Shown here one piece after another: positions 62,747-64,000 of a DNA stretch of 64,000 bases. The notes below the pieces were generated by a model, which made no database searches, had not been told where the DNA came from, and saw only the letters and a list, made by a program, of their open reading frames with translations. The stretch comes from Candidatus Binatia bacterium (GTDB taxonomy: Bacteria > Desulfobacterota > Binatia > HRBIN30): assembly GCA_023150935.1 (NCBI GenBank), contig JAKLJW010000025.1, forward strand, positions 20,517 to 84,516, given 5' to 3'. A program made the translations under genes and the position numbers. Every line of letters starts with the position of its first letter. Positions within the stretch are counted from its first letter, which is position 1.

Positions 62747-64000
62747 ATGCGCAAAGCGCTGCTAGCCGTAGTACTGACCCTGCCTCTGGCATTCGTGGCC
62801 ACCGCCGCGTCGGCACAGTGCACCGGGGCGCTGGGCACCAACCCCTGCGCACCCGGCGGCGGCTCGCGAGTTTCCGAGTGCCAGATGGAATGGCTGTTCC
62901 AGCCCATGCCCAAGCGACTCATGAACGGGGTGCCGATTGCCGACACGTCCAGAAGCATCCAGCGCAATCGAATCATCTGCTACGAAGGCGACCCCCGTTG
63001 CGACTTCGACGGCAGCTACACGAACAATAGCTGCACGTTCCAGACCCAGGTGTGCATCAATAACGGCGACCCGCGCTTCCCCAAGTGCGTGCCCAGCAGC
63101 CTCGCCAACTTCGAGGTGCTGCGTCCCAGGCCCGGCTCGGGCACACCCACGGACGCCGCGAACCTGGCGACCCTCGAAGGGCAGTTCGGTAGCGGCGGCT
63201 TCGGCGTGACGGTCGTTCGCGGCTCTACCATCGCGTCTCCCGGCTCCCCGAACGGCGCGGCCAACCTCTGCAGCGCATCTCTCTCGCTCGTCGTCCCCCT
63301 TACGTGGACAGGCGGCACCTCTTACACATCCGGTATCCGGCGCCTCCGGACTCAGACCACGAGCCCCGCGGGCAGTCGCGACGCCGACTCGCTCCTGCTC
63401 ATCTGCCGCGCCAGCACGTGCGGAAACGGCATTGTCGAGACCGACCACGAAACCTGCGACGACGGCAACCGCGCCAACGGCGATAGCTGCAACCAGGCCT
63501 GCCAGATCGAGACCGGACCCACGGCGACGCCCACGGTAGCGGGCCCCACCAATACGCCGACCGAAACGCCAACCGTCACCGTCACGCCCACGGTGACGAA
63601 CACCCCCACGATCACAAATACCCCTACGATCACGAACACCCCCACGATCACGAATACACCGACCATCACCAACACCCCCACCGTCACCGCAACGCCGACC
63701 GAGACGGCGACCATCACCCCGACCCCGAGCGTGACCCCCACCCAGGGAGCGATTACTATTCCGCTCCGGATTTTCCCCGGCGGCGGTGCGCCGCTGACCT
63801 GTCAGGGCACCTGCTCGGGCGGGCCGACTCCGGGCAAGGTCTGCGGTAACAACGCCGACTGCGGCAGCGGCGGTACCTGCGCCGGCAGCAAGAAATGCTC
63901 TGGCGGACCGTACGCGAATCAGTCCTGCACGACCGCCGGCCAGTGCAACGGCTGTACGCCGAACACCCGGTGCACGGGCGCCGGTGTACCGGTGGCCTGT
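62747..64000 (+). CDS. secreted Cys-rich protein with myxococcal disulfide repeat and TNTPTIT linker (partial, 3' end outside window)
   Basis: 418 residues visible, cut by the window edge. Signal peptide: LLAVVLTLPLAFVATAASAQ. A Cys-containing domain (about 22-220) is followed by CGNGIVETDHETCDDGNRAN... (about 225-251), the 'Myxo_disulf_rpt' (myxococcus Cys-rich repeat). Next comes a Thr-Pro-rich linker with five 18-base repeats encoding NTPTIT (63599-63688). After the linker there are dense Cys motifs (CQGTC, CGNNADCGSGGTC, CNGC, CTGAGVPVAC). GAGGGAG at 62733-62739 is the RBS. It is probably an extracellular or outer-surface structural protein. The final CTGAGVPVAC is similar to the C-terminus of the gene upstream. 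Confidence 0.8.
   Translation, partial: MRKALLAVVLTLPLAFVATAASAQCTGALGTNPCAPGGGSRVSECQMEWLFQPMPKRLMNGVPIADTSRSIQRNRIICYEGDPRCDFDGSYTNNSCTFQTQVCINNGDPRFPKCVPSSLANFEVLRPRPGSGTPTDAANLATLEGQFGSGGFGVTVVRGSTIASPGSPNGAANLCSASLSLVVPLTWTGGTSYTSGIRRLRTQTTSPAGSRDADSLLLICRASTCGNGIVETDHETCDDGNRANGDSCNQACQIETGPTATPTVAGPTNTPTETPTVTVTPTVTNTPTITNTPTITNTPTITNTPTITNTPTVTATPTETATITPTPSVTPTQGAITIPLRIFPGGGAPLTCQGTCSGGPTPGKVCGNNADCGSGGTCAGSKKCSGGPYANQSCTTAGQCNGCTPNTRCTGAGVPVAC
63599..63688. repeat. five 18-bp units encoding a NTPTIT tandem linker
   Basis: Units 63599-63616, 63617-63634, 63635-63652, 63653-63670 and 63671-63688 follow AACACCCCCACGATCACG with 1-5 changes each, in frame within the secreted protein. 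The sequence is translated, so it is a coding repeat and not a CRISPR. Confidence 0.9.

Overview
This is a 64-kb piece of a GC-rich Gram-negative bacterial chromosome with densely packed genes on both strands. An envelope is indicated by a PBP1C/alpha-2-macroglobulin pair, periplasmic c-type cytochromes, lipoproteins and a SurA-like chaperone. NuoL/NuoM and the cytochromes point to a respiring organism. Secreted proteins with Thr-Pro linkers, myxococcal-type disulfide repeats and cohesin/dockerin modules recall deltaproteobacterial, Myxococcota or Candidatus Binatota genomes. That placement is an inference from style, because no rRNA or taxonomic marker lies in the window.

Layout. 1-2280: divergent RDD and SpoIIM-family membrane proteins, then a broken IS4/Tn5-type transposase remnant. 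2646-9914: four co-directional catabolic-looking genes (CehA/McbA-type PHP hydrolase, UroD-fold protein, class III aminotransferase, alkyl sulfatase). 10032-13184: an unknown anchored protein, a pectinacetylesterase/Notum-family hydrolase and an ankyrin protein. 13218-17306: a lone RecA/ImuA-like gene and a large Cys-rich Ig-domain lipoprotein. 17565-23423 (minus strand): cytochrome c, nuoL, nuoM, rpe and a two-gene hot-dog dehydratase. 23836-33251: sirtuin, alpha-2-macroglobulin, a frameshifted pbpC and a small receiver protein. 33233-35183: aguA/aguB (agmatine to putrescine). 35282-40266: parvulin isomerase, secernin-like hydrolase, inositol-phosphatase family enzyme, glycerophosphodiesterase and a DUF1275 membrane protein. 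40290-44695: cohesin-dockerin protein, then clpS-clpA. 45001-49680: modular trypsin-like protease, quinone oxidoreductase, DOMON-like protein and class V aminotransferase. 49761-50230: a compound palindromic repeat. 50419-54751: beta-propeller dihaem cytochrome and a small secreted protein with a clear promoter. 55072-61419: a polysaccharide/glycolipid assembly cluster. 61693-64000: two Cys-rich secreted proteins, the last cut by the window edge.

No CRISPR array, tRNA, rRNA, prophage or recognisable defence system was seen. The most unusual material is the nested palindromic repeat family (near 14.0, 23.7 and 49.8-50.2 kb), the disrupted pbpC beside an intact thioester alpha-2-macroglobulin, and the set of secreted Cys-rich proteins whose C-terminal modules I cannot assign.
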